A stretch of DNA of 64,000 nt, from NCBI RefSeq assembly GCF_032062135.1, contig NC_092859.1, positions 89,144,542 through 89,208,541 on the forward strand, read 5' to 3'. This DNA comes from Pyxicephalus adspersus (taxonomy: Eukaryota > Chordata > Amphibia > Anura > Pyxicephalidae). This document shows, piece by piece, positions 34,990 to 45,917 of this stretch. The position numbers were made by a program, and so were the translations under genes. Position 1 is the stretch's first letter, and each line of letters opens with the position of its first letter. The notes beneath the pieces are model-generated. The model had not been told where the DNA came from. It worked only from the letters and a program-made list of their open reading frames with translations, and made no database searches.

Positions 34990-35330
34990 TGGAATATATT
35001 TGGGTGAGGAGCCATGAGTTTGTTTCACACTTTAAATGAGGACAGTGTCATCTATTGGTGGCCAACAATAATACACCGAAGAATTCTAACAGCAAGTGAC
35101 CCAACATAACCAACTCCAAAAAATACTTTACACTGTAATAAAAGGGAAAGAAATACAAAGTGAGTTCATGTGATTTTGTTTTTCTAGTTTTAAACATAAC
35201 ACACCATGGATGATTTTACTAACGTTAATTTCTATTGATTACTGTTTTGAATGCATGCAGTGGTGACTGCATTTTGTACACTAGATTTAAACTCAAGTCA
35301 GAGCATTTTCCTGTATTTTCAGATAACAAG
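34990..35330. repeat. Dispersed repeat with GATTTAAACTCAAGTCA end, copy B
   Basis: It shares TGTTTTGAATG, GTGACTGCATTTTGTACACT and a TTTAAACTCAAGTCA end with 14,281-14,395, and CAGTGTCATCTATTGGTGGC near its left part. The left border is approximate. Confidence 0.45.
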
Positions 35331-38297
35331 TACCTCTGCTTCTATTCGAATCAGTTTATATTAAGGTATATACAGTACATTTCTTGCACATATCTAAAAA
35401 AAAAAAAAATTAGGAATGTTCTTATGACAGCAGTGATATTTTACCTCATATCAGTTTTTGTATCTTTAATGGCCCATAACTTTTAGGTTCTATTAAAGGA
35501 AATCTGTAGTATTGCCTTATCACAGTGCTTTTACTAGTTCTCTTGCTGTCATGCTTATTCAGTGGCTTTTCTGAGTTAATGGCTCGGAACAAATACACAT
35601 ATTGAAAGTTATGAGTTCAGTCTAAGACACTGAACTGTAACAAACATGCAGCTGGGAACTTTTTTTTCCTATTTAACTGTTGATTTCACATTAGAGCCAA
35701 TTTTTTTTTTTAATAAAGACAATTTTTCATATCTTCACTACAAATGATTACTTGATAAAAATAGTTTTGTTTTTTCAAACCTAAATCCTATCAAATATTT
35801 ATAAAAATTGATCCAAATAGGGAATAACAGTAAATCTGTTTTTTATAACTTCTTTATGGTTGGGTATGATCAATTCAATGTAACCCTATTAGAAAAAAAG
35901 AGTAACAGCAGATTTCACTGCTTCTATCCCTTTTTTTATTTTTTAAAACTTTTTGTATGACTTTTGTAAGGACCTAGTTTTGTACCAAACATATTTAAAT
36001 TTATTGTTACAACCTCTGCTAGGAGCCAGTTCAAAAAATACTAGGTAGTGCTAGTGTCAGTGCATCAATGCATGCATTACCCTAAAATGACACTCCCTGT
36101 AATGCTACCTTATCTGTAGTTAACCCCAGGGGCAAATAGGTGAGAATGTCGCTGCAGGGGGTGCACAATAAGGCACTGGTAGGCAGCAATGTTTGGCCAA
36201 TATATAAAAAAAAGTGAAGCAAAACACTTTATAAGTTGCTTTAGACATTGGCAGATAACTGCTCATCACTCTTAAAACTGCAGCTTAAATAAATTGATAT
36301 CTTCCAGCTTTGCCAGAGGTTCTAAAAAAAATTTTCCACAGTAATACGTATCTCCTAGCTTCATCCCCAAATGCATCATTTCTAGAATTAAGTAATTAAA
36401 TACATTAAAGTCAAATTGGATTTGACTTTACCTCTCTACCCTGAGGCTCCAGTGGCAGCAAAACCTTTGCCATGATTAAGAAAACTCTTCAGTACATTTA
36501 GCAGTAACTTATTTGCAGAGCAAAGCAGAAACATTTGATTCAGTCAAAGTAGCTGAGCTGGAAAACAGAAGCAAAATACTGTTCATAATTATTTACAAAG
36601 ATGCTAAAACACAGTTAGTTACAAGATGCTAAACAGAGTTCACCATAAAATTTTCTATAAACATATGTACATTTGTAGACAGGCTTTTGAAGTTTTCAGG
36701 TTACCGTCGAGCCCTCACATTTGGGTCGTTACCAAAGCAAAGTTTTAGCAAGTGAGTCTGCAGGTAAACCTTTAGTAATCCTACTTCATACCACCTATTA
36801 CCTGCTTTTTATTTAAATCCACATATGAGCTTAGAGCTCATCCATGATGCCCTGGGCTCACAGGACGAGAGTTGAATAATTCTGGCAACAGAAGAAACAC
36901 AGAAATGTGGATTCTTCATTTGCTATCTAGTCATAGGCCAGTGCAGATCCAGGATGAACAAGCTTAGAGGAAGTGATTTGAATGATTTATATATATATAT
37001 TTTTTAATAAACCAACTATAAACCAAAGTACCAACTTTTCACCGAGGGCTCAAAATGCATTCATAAATGCTAACATTCAAAACCAACAGAAATCAATAGA
37101 AATGACAATAAAATTAGTGTCAATAACTATACTATGGTGTGTTATTTATTTACCATTTATTTAGGAAATTCAAATCAAATGGACTTAGTCTTTTTATAAC
37201 CCCCATTTTACAAGATAATATATTTTGTACTAATAAATTGGTTATGATGGGTCACTTATGTTTAAATTATCTTTTGTGCATTATTGTTGACTATGCAAAA
37301 TGTGTAACAAACTCAGACAACAAGAGTTTGTTGTACTCTTTATAAAACTTATAAAGTGAGAATCTTTTTCTATCTGAATTTTCCGGTCAAAATAAAATCT
37401 TGGCTTATATTCGAGTATTTTTATGTTTTGTATTATGTTTAGCAATCCCTAAATATTTCAGTCATATAAACTTAGTTAGCGCTATTTCTTGGTTATGCTA
37501 AAGGATATTTGTGTAAACATTTGTCTATCCACATTGACACTTTTTTTTAAAAATAGAGTTATCTATGCTTACACTAAGGGCTACTACTTTAAAAAGAAAT
37601 AGCTCTTTTATTGAATTAAGTGAATGTTGTGCATTGTCTCATACCCAGTTTATTCTGTACTGTTTAATATTTGTTGGATTTACAGTTGCTGACCCTGCCC
37701 GTTTCTTGACCATAAGATTGTATTCTGCCTGGACCGACCTTTGTCTGTGGCCCAGACTCTACTTTGTCTCTACACTTGAATACCTGGTCTGGTGGGCAGA
37801 TTACTGTGTATGATGTCTGGCTTGGTTTTATGTATTTGCCTCTGTTGGAATCACTGGTTTAAATAGATGTGCCGATGTGTCCATCTTCTCCCGTGTTCCT
37901 ACAATTCCAATTTTGCAGAGTTTTAGCAAGATAAAACTTTATAACATGCAGTTGACATATTGATAACTGTCAAAAAACACTAATTAGTATTCATAATCTC
38001 CAGAGGTTACTTTCCAGATTTGCAAATTTATCTGACCCACAGGTTAATTAATCGATGGATGAGCCACTGAATACATCATTAACTACCTATGAGCTACATT
38101 TTGCTTCTGCAATGATGGCAAAGATGCAGACTGCAATGTATTATAAATTATCCCCATGTGATCAAACTATGAATCACTTCTAATCACAGTATGTTATTAT
38201 TTTAAATAATGAGGACAACTGAAGCCAACTACAAATTTAAATACACAACTGTTTGAATCTCTGCCATGCTATGTATTTTGCTAGTAGTCTGGTTCCA
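35331..38297. other. Intergenic, AT-rich
   Basis: No gene. It holds a perfect 11-bp inverted repeat with a 3-nt loop (36,406-36,430) and a short TA run (about 36,987-37,001). A C/T-richer block at about 37,670-37,900 (TTGCTGACCCTGCC) resembles 50,215-50,300 and may be an interspersed-repeat fragment. Confidence 0.5.
36406..36430. repeat. Perfect 11-bp inverted repeat
   Basis: TAAAGTCAAAT, TGG, ATTTGACTTTA. No T-run terminator context and no gene nearby. Confidence 0.8.
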
Positions 38298-38661
38298 TGT
38301 CAAGAATATTTTTTTTTTTTAAACTGAATTTTTATTAAACATTTTCACATACAAAGACAACCAGGCTTATACAGCAAAACATCTCATAAACACAGCATAC
38401 AGGGTGATAGGTACATCCGATAATGGTACATAAAACTCTGGCGTAAGTAAGAGTAAAAAACAGTGGCCTACTGTACCGGCCTATCAAACCCTATAGACTA
38501 TAAAAATACGTAAACAACAGATAAATAAACAACAGAAAACAAGAAATGAGTCAAAAAGAAAAAACGAAGCTAAGCCGGGGAATAGGAGGGGGGGGGAGAG
38601 GAGTGGTGGATACAAACAAAGGGGGATAGGAAGCACAGTGGCATCTGGAAGCAGCGACATA

Positions 38662-39328
38662 TTAAACCTGTAGACTCATATAGTAGGCATCCCAAGGTTC
38701 CCATATCTGTTCAAATTTCGCAACCCTGTTTCGGAGGAGGGCAGTGAGGTACTCCATCAGGTGTATGTCTTGAATACAAGCATACAAATCCTCCATAGAG
38801 GGGGGCAGTCTGGATTTCCATTTGGTGGAGATTAGAGTACAAGCAGCCACTAAAATATGTGTAATAAACTGACGGGCGGACTTGGGGAGGTCCATAAGGG
38901 GCAATCCCAGCAAGTGGTTGAGCAGGTCAAGGGGAAATCGTTGTTGAGTCACATCCCCAACTAGTGCATTGACTCTCCCTCAATAGCCCTGAATAAGGGC
39001 ACAGGACCAAAAACTATGTTCCAGAGTCCCATAATGGGACCCGCAGTGCCAGCAAGCCGGATCTACCTCCGGAAACAGGCGGTGTAATATACGGCGTATG
39101 ATACCAGCAGAACAAAATCTCATAAAGATTCTCTTTATAAAGCGTACATATTGAGCTTTTATTTGCTGCTTCCCACAGTGTGGACCATGTATCCTGCTCC
39201 AGGGCACCGCCCAAAATACTCTCCCAGGTACTCATGTATACAAATTTACCAGATACCTCCCTTGCCGGTTCCTGCAGAAGGCCATAAATGGAGGAAATAA
39301 GCAAAAAAGGATGTTTGAGGGAGATCAA
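38662..39328 (-). pseudogene. LINE ORF2: C-terminal Cys/His motif and end
   Basis: 39,328-39,200 continues in one frame (WESILGGALEQDTWS). 39,207-38,980 in another carries CWHCGSHYGTLEHSFWSC, a C-x2-C-x8-H-x4-C arrangement typical of L1-type ORF2 zinc knuckles. After a stop, 38,952-38,662 gives the C-terminal tail with FEQIWEPWDAYY. At least one frameshift and one stop break it. Confidence 0.8.
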
Positions 39329-39704
39329 ATTTTTCCTGCAACTCCGAAAAGGAAAGCAATCTTTTTTCCACTGGATGTAATATATTTCGGAGATGAAAAA
39401 GCCCCCGGTCTTGCCATGGCTGCCACATATTTCTAGCTAAGCTGTCAGGTATCAGAAGGGTTCGTATGATAGATGTAAGCACAGAGCCCCGAGAGGAAAG
39501 ATTGTACTTAGAATTATACGTTCTCCAGATATTCCTCATAAAAACCATCAGGGACAGCAAATCCCTCTCGAGCATTAACCAGGAGGAGCTCCAAAGCATC
39601 ACATTAGGATGAAGTGGGGAAATCCAAGCTTCCTCCAACTTCCGACATACACTGGGGGAGACTAACATAGTCCAGGAGGGTAAGTAGCGAAGATGCGTCG
39701 CCAC
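39246..39704 (-). pseudogene. LINE ORF2: middle of C-terminal region
   Basis: Same frame as the preceding piece but after stops. MATHLRYLPSWTML through ERDLLSLMVFMRNIWRTY to SFSELQEKFDLPQTSFFAYF. The last stretch is a recognisable L1-type C-terminal motif. No enzymatic motif here. It ends in a frameshift. Confidence 0.75.
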
Positions 39705-39725
39705 ATTATTTTATCAGGTATTTTA

Positions 39726-40170
39726 TCAGGTCGCCCAGTATTTTATCAGGTCCGGAGCCCCCCTACCTCCGAGTGCTTTAGGTGTACAAACCACCGACTT
39801 TGAAAGTCTGTGACCTTTGTGAGCCCAGATAAAGTTCAAAATGCTAGCCTGTAACTTCTTCAAGGTAGGGGGAGGGGCCCGAACCGGGAGGGTTTCAAAC
39901 AAATATAGGAGCTTGGGCAATAGCATCATCTTCACTGACGCAATTCTCCCCAAGAACGACAATGAGTGTCCCTTCCATTTATTCAAGTAGGCATTTAGTT
40001 CCTGGAACAATGGGGGGAAGTTGCAAGTATATAGCTGAGTGTATGTAGCTGTTATTTGGGTGCCCAAATAGTTTAAGGAGCGCTCTCGCCAGGTAAAAGA
40101 ATGACTTTTTTTTAACGCGTTGTGAGGGGGGTATAAATAAGGATAAGGCCTCAGATTTCGAGGAGTTCAC
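39726..40170 (-). pseudogene. LINE ORF2: RT thumb / post-RT region (two frames)
   Basis: At 40,170-40,110 NSSKSEALSLFIPPS, then a shift to the frame at 40,067-39,726 with YLNKWKGHSLSFLGRIASVK, then MMLLPKLLYLFETLP and FIWAHKG. These are typical post-RT motifs of L1-type ORF2. At 39,709-39,751 TTTTATCAGGT is present three times (39,709, 39,721, 39,741), another small duplication that interrupts the frame. Confidence 0.8.
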
Positions 40171-40204
40171 CTTATAGGCCGAGACAGTACTAAAGGCACC
40201 ATGT

Positions 40205-41176
40205 TCAGACTACAAATTTGGGAGGGTGGTGGTAGGTTGTGTCATGTAAGCAGTACATCATCTGCATATAATGAAATTTTGTAGGAGGTATCCTTTTAGT
40301 AACACCATGGATATTGGGGTTGGATCTGATTCTCTCCGCCAGGGGCTCAACACTAAGAGCAAAGAGTAAGGGAGACAAGGGGCAGCCTTGTCGCGTCCCA
40401 TTCCAGATGGGGAATAGTTTAGAGGAGGCATGAGGCAACTTAACAGAGGCCGCCGGACAACTGTAGAGGGAACGTATCGTTCTAACAAATGGGCCGGAAA
40501 ATCCCATTTTGGTAAGGGTAGAGAACATAAATGGACAACTAAGTCGGTCAAATGCCTTTTCAGCGTCTAAGCTAAGCACTAGGGAAGGGGTTTTACATCT
40601 GTTGAGGATATCAATAAAGTTCATCACACTCGGGGTGCTATCACTTGCGTGGCGGTACGGTATGAAACCCGTTTGGTCCCCGTGTATAAGAAATGGCAAG
40701 AGTTTGGAAAGCCTATTAGCCAAAATCTTAGAGTAGATTTTAAGATCCGAATTCAGTAGCGCTATAGGTCTATAATTTGCACAGTCGCCCATAGAGGCTT
40801 GTGTCTGGTGCACCGTACAATATAACTGGTTATAATAGTGCTCAAACCGGGAAGCTATGTGGGACGGGTCATACCGTGGTATCCCTTGGTCATCTTTAAT
40901 TGCCATGGGGGAGGAGTTAATTTGTGTGTCCCTCACCTTGCGTGCCAAGAGTGAATCTGCCTTGTTGCCCTGATAATAAAGCTGCCTAGTGCGCTGCATC
41001 ATCCAGCTGACCTTCCGAAGCTCCAACCCCCTTAGTTTGGAGCAGAGGGAGGCCACCCTATGTAGGAGGCCCAGGGATGGAGTGCTAGCTAGTTGTACCT
41101 CAGCAGTCCATAGTGCCTGTTCCGTCAAGGCCCGCTGCAGGTTAGAGTTCTTTTTAAGACGAGAACTCAGGGCCAC
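40205..41176 (-). pseudogene. LINE ORF2: reverse transcriptase, fingers and palm
   Basis: It contains [42 protein letters not shown] (motif A with catalytic Asp) and [15 protein letters not shown] (motif B). The usual block between FEHYYNQLY and YRPIALLN, which normally holds a conserved Asn-Gly-Lys...Pro-Gly-Asp motif and about 100 residues, is missing, so an internal deletion is likely near 40,795. The YADD catalytic box is present at 40,257-40,268 but in another frame, and a TGA follows shortly after. Dead copy. Confidence 0.9.
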
Positions 41177-42065
41177 ACAATGACCCCCGGATAACCGCTT
41201 TATGGGCCTCCCAGAGGGTTGAGGTGTGCGTCACAGAGCCTTTATTGTCATCAAAATAATGCTGTAGACTTGTAGTAAGGGACATTTTAGTATCCTCATT
41301 CTTGAAGAGAAAGTCATTCAATCTCCAGTGACAAAGTCTAGTTCTGTCAGGGGCGAAAAGAATCTCCAAGGTAATTGGGGCGTGGTCTGACCAGGAAATG
41401 GCATGGATAGCAGCAGAAACACTGTTCTGCAACATTGGCAAGTTAATAAATATAATGTCAATGCGGCTATGTATTTGATGAGGAGGGGAGTAAAAGGTAA
41501 ACTGTCTGGTAGTGAGGTGGTGAATTCTCCAACTATCATAAAGCTGGTGACGTCTAATCAATTGCCTAAACAATTTGGCGTGTTGCAATACTACCGGAGA
41601 TGGAGAAGGTATAGGCAACGACAGTCTATCTTGAGTCGGGGAGAAGATGGAAATAAAATCACCCCCAACAAAAAGATACGTGTGCGTGAACTCCTCTAGG
41701 AGGGCCATTGTCTTAGCAAGAAACCTGGCTTGTCCTTGATTGGGCGCATATATATTACATAGAGTTAAGGGGACACCCCGCAGGTTGCCATGCAAGATAA
41801 GAAATCTACCCTCCGGGTCCACAATAGAGCGAGTGGGTGAAAATTGAAAAGAATTTTTGAGCAAGATGGCAACCCCTGCTGTGTTGGCTGTATGAGCAGC
41901 CGGGTAAAATTTGGATACAAAGTTAAAGGTGCCCGAGCTATCAAAGTGCGTCTTCTGTAAAAATACAATATCCGCCGAATGGCGTTTAAATTCCCGGAGA
42001 GCCAGCTTCCGCTTGGTATTGGAGTTTAAACCACGCACATTAAGTGATAAAACTTTAGTAGCCAT
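41154..42065 (-). pseudogene. LINE ORF2: APE-type endonuclease domain
   Basis: It begins MATKVLSLNVRGLNS, with NIYAPN, RIDIIFI and SDHAPI in family order. Two active-site positions are changed. The Glu of the QETH motif is Lys (QKTH, codon 41,952-41,954). The Asn of GDFN is Ile (GDFI, codon 41,652-41,654). This nuclease would nick target DNA to prime reverse transcription; with these changes it should be inactive. The frame closes at 41,154 near a frameshift into the RT part. 303 codons remain. Confidence 0.9.
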
Positions 42066-42960
42066 CAGAGTGTATTATCCACTGATCGCTGCTTAGACCC
42101 CCACATAACCCAGCCCGACAGGAGGGAAAATTGGTCGTGAGCTCCCAGGTGTATACAGGAGAATAGAGGGGAGGGGGAACACTGAAACAATAATAACAAA
42201 AAACACAAAAACAAAAACTCAAAACCAAGTCGAAGCAGTCGCGCAATAGCGACCAGGGGGTGCTTGTTACCGGCCGGTCCCCGAGCCCGTATCTGGGCGC
42301 CTAGGGAACAAACATGTCTGGCGAGTACACAAACACTCCCAGAGGGGAGAGGGACTCGACGGTCCCCAAGACAACCACAAGAGCACCAGTGTATCATCTA
42401 GAAACAACATGGTCGACACCGGCTGTATAAGTAGTACAATGGCCCCGAGGGGGGCCCCGCGGCACGCCCTACTAAACCGGGCCCGGTGTGGGATCCCCCC
42501 CCAGGGGCCGCAGGGCATGTAAAACATATCTATAACAGGGCAAGGCTATGCAACTGAGAAAAGAAAAAGAAAAAAGGCCAAAAGAAACCTCTCTGAGAGT
42601 GACAATATACACAGGGAGGCCGCAGTGATCGCCAGCCCAACCAGAAACATACGGATGGCCGGGGGATCAGGGCAATCTGACCAAAAATGACATTCCCTGA
42701 GAAAAAACACCAATTGTAGACCATAAAGTCACAGATCATAAAATCATTCAAGTAATATCTCGCAATTATAAATTTGAGCATAAAGAGAGTCAGTAAGCAA
42801 TCATCAAAAAGTGCAAAAAACTTCAGTTGCAATAGCATAAAACTAGGCAAAACATTAATAAGAAGTATCCGTCTAAAGGCAGATGTTGGCAGCTCACACT
42901 TAGGTGGGCCACAGCAGCATAAGGAGCAGTAAAAAGGGGGGGTATGAGATCAGAGCCCAA
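42066..42960 (-). other. LINE inter-ORF spacer
   Basis: About 0.9 kb between the ORF1 stop and the ORF2 ATG. It is GC-rich at 42,240-42,530 and AT-rich at 42,700-42,850. No frame in it resembles a LINE protein. Possibly it acts as an internal translation-initiation region, but this is inference. Confidence 0.6.
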
Positions 42961-43845
42961 TCAATGCTGTCCACTGTCTCGGGGAAGTGGGGGCGTAGGA
43001 GAACGCCGGATCCTGTGCCTGGGACGCTTCTTGGAAGTGGCCACCTGCCAAGGTGGGGGTAGAGCAGGCAGAGGTTCCTCGGGTTCCCAACCTGGAAGCT
43101 TGGGCTTGTTTATCCCCAAATCATGGCAAAAGGAAGACAGGTCCTCTGGATAACGCAATACAATAGATTTCTCATCATGTCGCGCTGTCAGGCTGAACGG
43201 GTAGCCCCACCTATAAGGAATGCGGTTATCACGCAGAGTGGTTAGGAGTGCTTGCATGAGGCGTCTCTGTTGCAAGGTGTGCCAGGACAAGTCCTGGAAG
43301 AGCTGCAATGGAGCCCCATCAAACTCCAGATTGAGCATGTTCCGCGCCGCAGCCATAATTGCATCCTTCAATTCTGCATCTGGGAGGTGACAAAGAACAT
43401 CTCGGGGCCGCTGGGCCGAGGCCAGAAGAATGCCAATTTCCTGTGCGTGAGGGCGCCCCAAGAGGTGATGATGAGGTGAGGTGAAGAACGCCTGCAGCAC
43501 CAGCTTCAGATCTGTGGATTGGGTAGCTTCTGGTAGGCCCCGGACCCTAATATTATTTCTGCGAGTTTTATTGTCCATATCTTCCAAGTGACAATAAAGA
43601 TCTCTAATTTTCAAGTGATAGTCACTGGATCTGCGGGTGAGAGCCTCAATATCCCCCTTCGCCTGCTGTAGACCTTCATCTCTATCCTCCACTTTTCCAG
43701 CTCGGGAGTGAAAGTCAGCACGCAGAACCCCAATTTCAGATCTAAAGGTAGCTTGGACATCTGCAATAAGTTGCTGAAAATCAGCCTTGGTGGGCAGCAT
43801 TTGCAGATGTTGGTGCCAAGGGGGGTCAATAGGTGTAAAGGGGGG
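42961..43845 (-). pseudogene. LINE ORF1, coiled coil and RRM-like RNA-binding part
   Basis: The frame opens after TGA at 43,846-43,848; the first ATG is at 43,800. A Lys/Glu/Gln/Asp-rich helical region (ADFQQLIADVQATF onward) is a likely coiled coil. It is followed by DNKTRRNNIRVRGLPE, the RNP-like signature of L1-type ORF1 (Transposase_22 family). A C-terminal domain with Trp/Arg residues and a basic tail (KKRPRHRIRR) completes it. The protein would bind LINE RNA and trimerise. About 280-295 residues remain open. Confidence 0.85.
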
Positions 43846-43860
43846 TCAATAGGTATACTC
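43821..43860 (-). repeat. 20-nt tandem duplication inside LINE ORF1
   Basis: GGGGGTCAATAGGT occurs at 43,821 and again at 43,841 (plus strand), a 20-nt period. Twenty is not a multiple of three, so it shifts the ORF1 frame, and it brings a TGA into the downstream frame. Confidence 0.85.
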
Positions 43861-43871
43861 TCAGCTAGAGG

Positions 43872-44426
43872 TTATTCTGAGGTTTGGCTGCGGGCGTGTG
43901 CAGAGGGGCCCAAAGGGGGAAAATCCTCCCTGCTCAGATTAGGTGGGCCAGAATTGTGCTGTACCAGGGTCTCTGTAGGCCATCCCCCCACAGGAGAGGA
44001 AGCTGCCCCAGGTCTAAATGCTGTTGGCACTCTATCATTCAAAGGAGTATAGGGGCCCCCAGGTGAACATGAAATCCCCCCAGTAAGAGGCCTGACAGGA
44101 GAAGATGAATCCCCCGAGGAGAGAGAGTGACTCACCCTGTCACAGGTTTCAGCTGCTCGGTCCTCTGATGAAGCCCCCTGGGAAGCCAGTGCAGGCTGAT
44201 ATGTGCTGGGAGAGGAGCCCTCGATCCCTGCTGCAGCCGGCTCCTGGTCAGATCTGCTCCCAGCCACTGCACTGCATGTGGCCTGTGTGGAGGAGGCCAT
44301 CTTGAGCTGCTGTGCAGCTGAGCTTGTATCCCCAACAAAAGCCCGGATCAGGGGCTGAGATGCCAGTGGGCGCTGTACAGGTGTGGGGGGAGGCTTCCCC
44401 CCGCTCGACTTCTTCGCTCTGCCCAT
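43872..44426 (-). pseudogene. LINE ORF1, N-terminal part, ended by TAA
   Basis: It opens with MGRAKKSSGGKPPPTPVQRP and runs 184 codons, rich in Ser, Pro, Gly and Ala, probably disordered. It ends at TAA (43,872-43,874). The downstream ORF1 body is in the same frame once the 20-nt duplication at 43,821-43,860 is discounted. The stop and the duplication therefore look like two separate lesions in one original ORF1. Alternatively this is an independent leader ORF. Confidence 0.6.
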
Positions 44427-44538
44427 CAGAGAGGTGAGTATATGCCCGTTATAACAAAGAAACAGCCTGGTGCCTGCAGAGCTGGGATCTCACACAGCCA
44501 TCCCCGGAGACAGCCAAGCCACGCTCCTGTCAAGAATA

Positions 44539-44830
44539 ATTGAATTATAATCTACAAAAATGGATGCAATTCAGCCATTCAGATTGTACATTAGGCAGCT
44601 TCCATAACTTTGAGTGTTTTCCTTAATCATGACTTAGAATGCTTGGCATGGCTTTTAGATCGGCCAGAGCAATTGTATTTGCCAATTTTTGCCAGTTCTT
44701 TAAAATTTATCGACATAAGCAGGCAAATCTGACTAGAAAAGGGTATTTTGATGTCCAATAACTCAGCATTTTGACTAAGCACCACCATAGTCCACAGCAT
44801 GAGTCCAAATACAGTTGTAAATTGAATAAA
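44539..44830. other. Intergenic, between LINE and Tc1 element
   Basis: AT-rich, nothing identified. Confidence 0.5.
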
Positions 44831-45917
44831 CACTTACCAGCCACTTTATTAGGTACACCTATCTAGTACTTAGTTGGACCCCCTTTTGCCTTCAGAACTG
44901 CCGTAATTCTTTGTGGCAAAGGTTTAACAAGGCCCTGTAAACATCAGACAAACATCCTCAGGGATTTTGAGCCAAACTGACATGATAGCATGGTGCAGAT
45001 TTTTAGCTACACATCCATGATTTAAATCTGTTCTACCACATCTCAAAGTTGATCTATTGGATTGAGATCTGATGACTGTGGAGGTTAATTTGAGTATAAT
45101 GTGCCCATTGTCATGTTCAAGAAATCAGTTTGAGATGATTTGAGCTTAGTTTCATTGTATATTATCCTGGTGGAAGCCATCAGAATATGGCTACACTGTG
45201 GTCATAAAAAGGTGAATGTGATCATCAAGAAAAGTAAGATAGACTGTTGTATTTAAACAATGCTTAGCTGGTACTAAGGAGCCCCAAATGTGCCAAGAAA
45301 ATATCTCCCACACCATTACACCACCACCAGCCTGAACAATTGATGCCCAATGACATCATGCTGTTGAAGCCAAATTCTGGCCCTACCATTTTAGTGTTGC
45401 AGTAACATTTAGGATTTATCAGACCAAACAACATATTTCCAATTGTTTCTTGTCTGATTTTGGTGAACCTGTGTGAACTGCATGCTTTTGGCGCCTTTGC
45501 ATAGCTCACGGGACTGGCACACAATGTGGCCTCAAACGTAGCCATGCGCTTTAAGTTTTAATGTGTTTTTTATTCAGATATACTGTTCTTTTTACCTTGA
45601 TTGTAACAAGTGGTCATTTGAGTTACTATCAGCTCAGATCTGACCATTTTCTTCTGATTGCTGGCATCAACAAAGAATATTTGTCCAGATAATTACCTTT
45701 CACTGGATATTTTAATTAACCTGGATCCCAGCAGTTTGTGACATACACAGACCAGCATGTTTCACCAATTTAGATTACCTGTCTCCAGTATGATGCTCTG
45801 TTTGAACTTCAGCAGGTCTCCTTGACAATGTCTATATGCCTAGAGTTGCCGCCATATGATTGACTAATTAGATATTTGCATTTCAACAGGTGTACCTAAT
45901 AAAGTGCCCACCAAGGG
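44831..45917 (-). mobile_element. Decayed Tc1/mariner transposon
   Basis: The termini CACTTACCAGCCACTTTATT then AGGTACACCT, and the complementary AGGTGTACCTAATAAAGTGC then CCACCAAGGG, are the inverted repeats of a Tc1-type element common in fish and frogs. The interior carries remnants of its transposase on the minus strand. The total is about 1.09 kb, shorter than an intact element, and the frame is broken. Confidence 0.85.
44870..45860 (-). pseudogene. Tc1 transposase pseudogene
   Basis: The best preserved part is 45,545-45,264, with GLINPKCYCNTKMV then GPEFGFNSMMSLGINCSGWW and WCNGVGDIFLAHLG, from the central catalytic domain. Upstream and downstream pieces are recognisable as DNA words but contain stops and deletions. 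The intact family encodes a DDE transposase with paired helix-turn-helix domains; this copy cannot. Confidence 0.75.

Larger units (their letters stand above)
38298..44538 (-). mobile_element. Full-length L1/Tx1-like LINE insertion including target duplication
   Basis: The element proper is 38,309-44,527, read on the minus strand. It is bounded by the 11-bp duplication TGTCAAGAATA at 38,298-38,308 and 44,528-44,538. Its 3' end is a 12-nt poly(A) (plus-strand T at 38,309-38,320) preceded by AATAAA. Its 5' end is GGAGCGTGGCTTGGCTGTCT. It contains a GC-rich 5' region, ORF1, a roughly 0.9-kb spacer, and ORF2 with endonuclease, reverse transcriptase and a C-terminal Cys/His motif. Target-primed reverse transcription explains the tail and duplication. 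All reading frames carry disabling changes. Confidence 0.93.

Noticed and set aside
42066..42530. Minus-strand frames of 60-110 codons in the LINE spacer as a third LINE ORF
   Set aside because: No motif, biased Cys/Leu/Gly composition, several overlapping frames; better treated as non-coding spacer.
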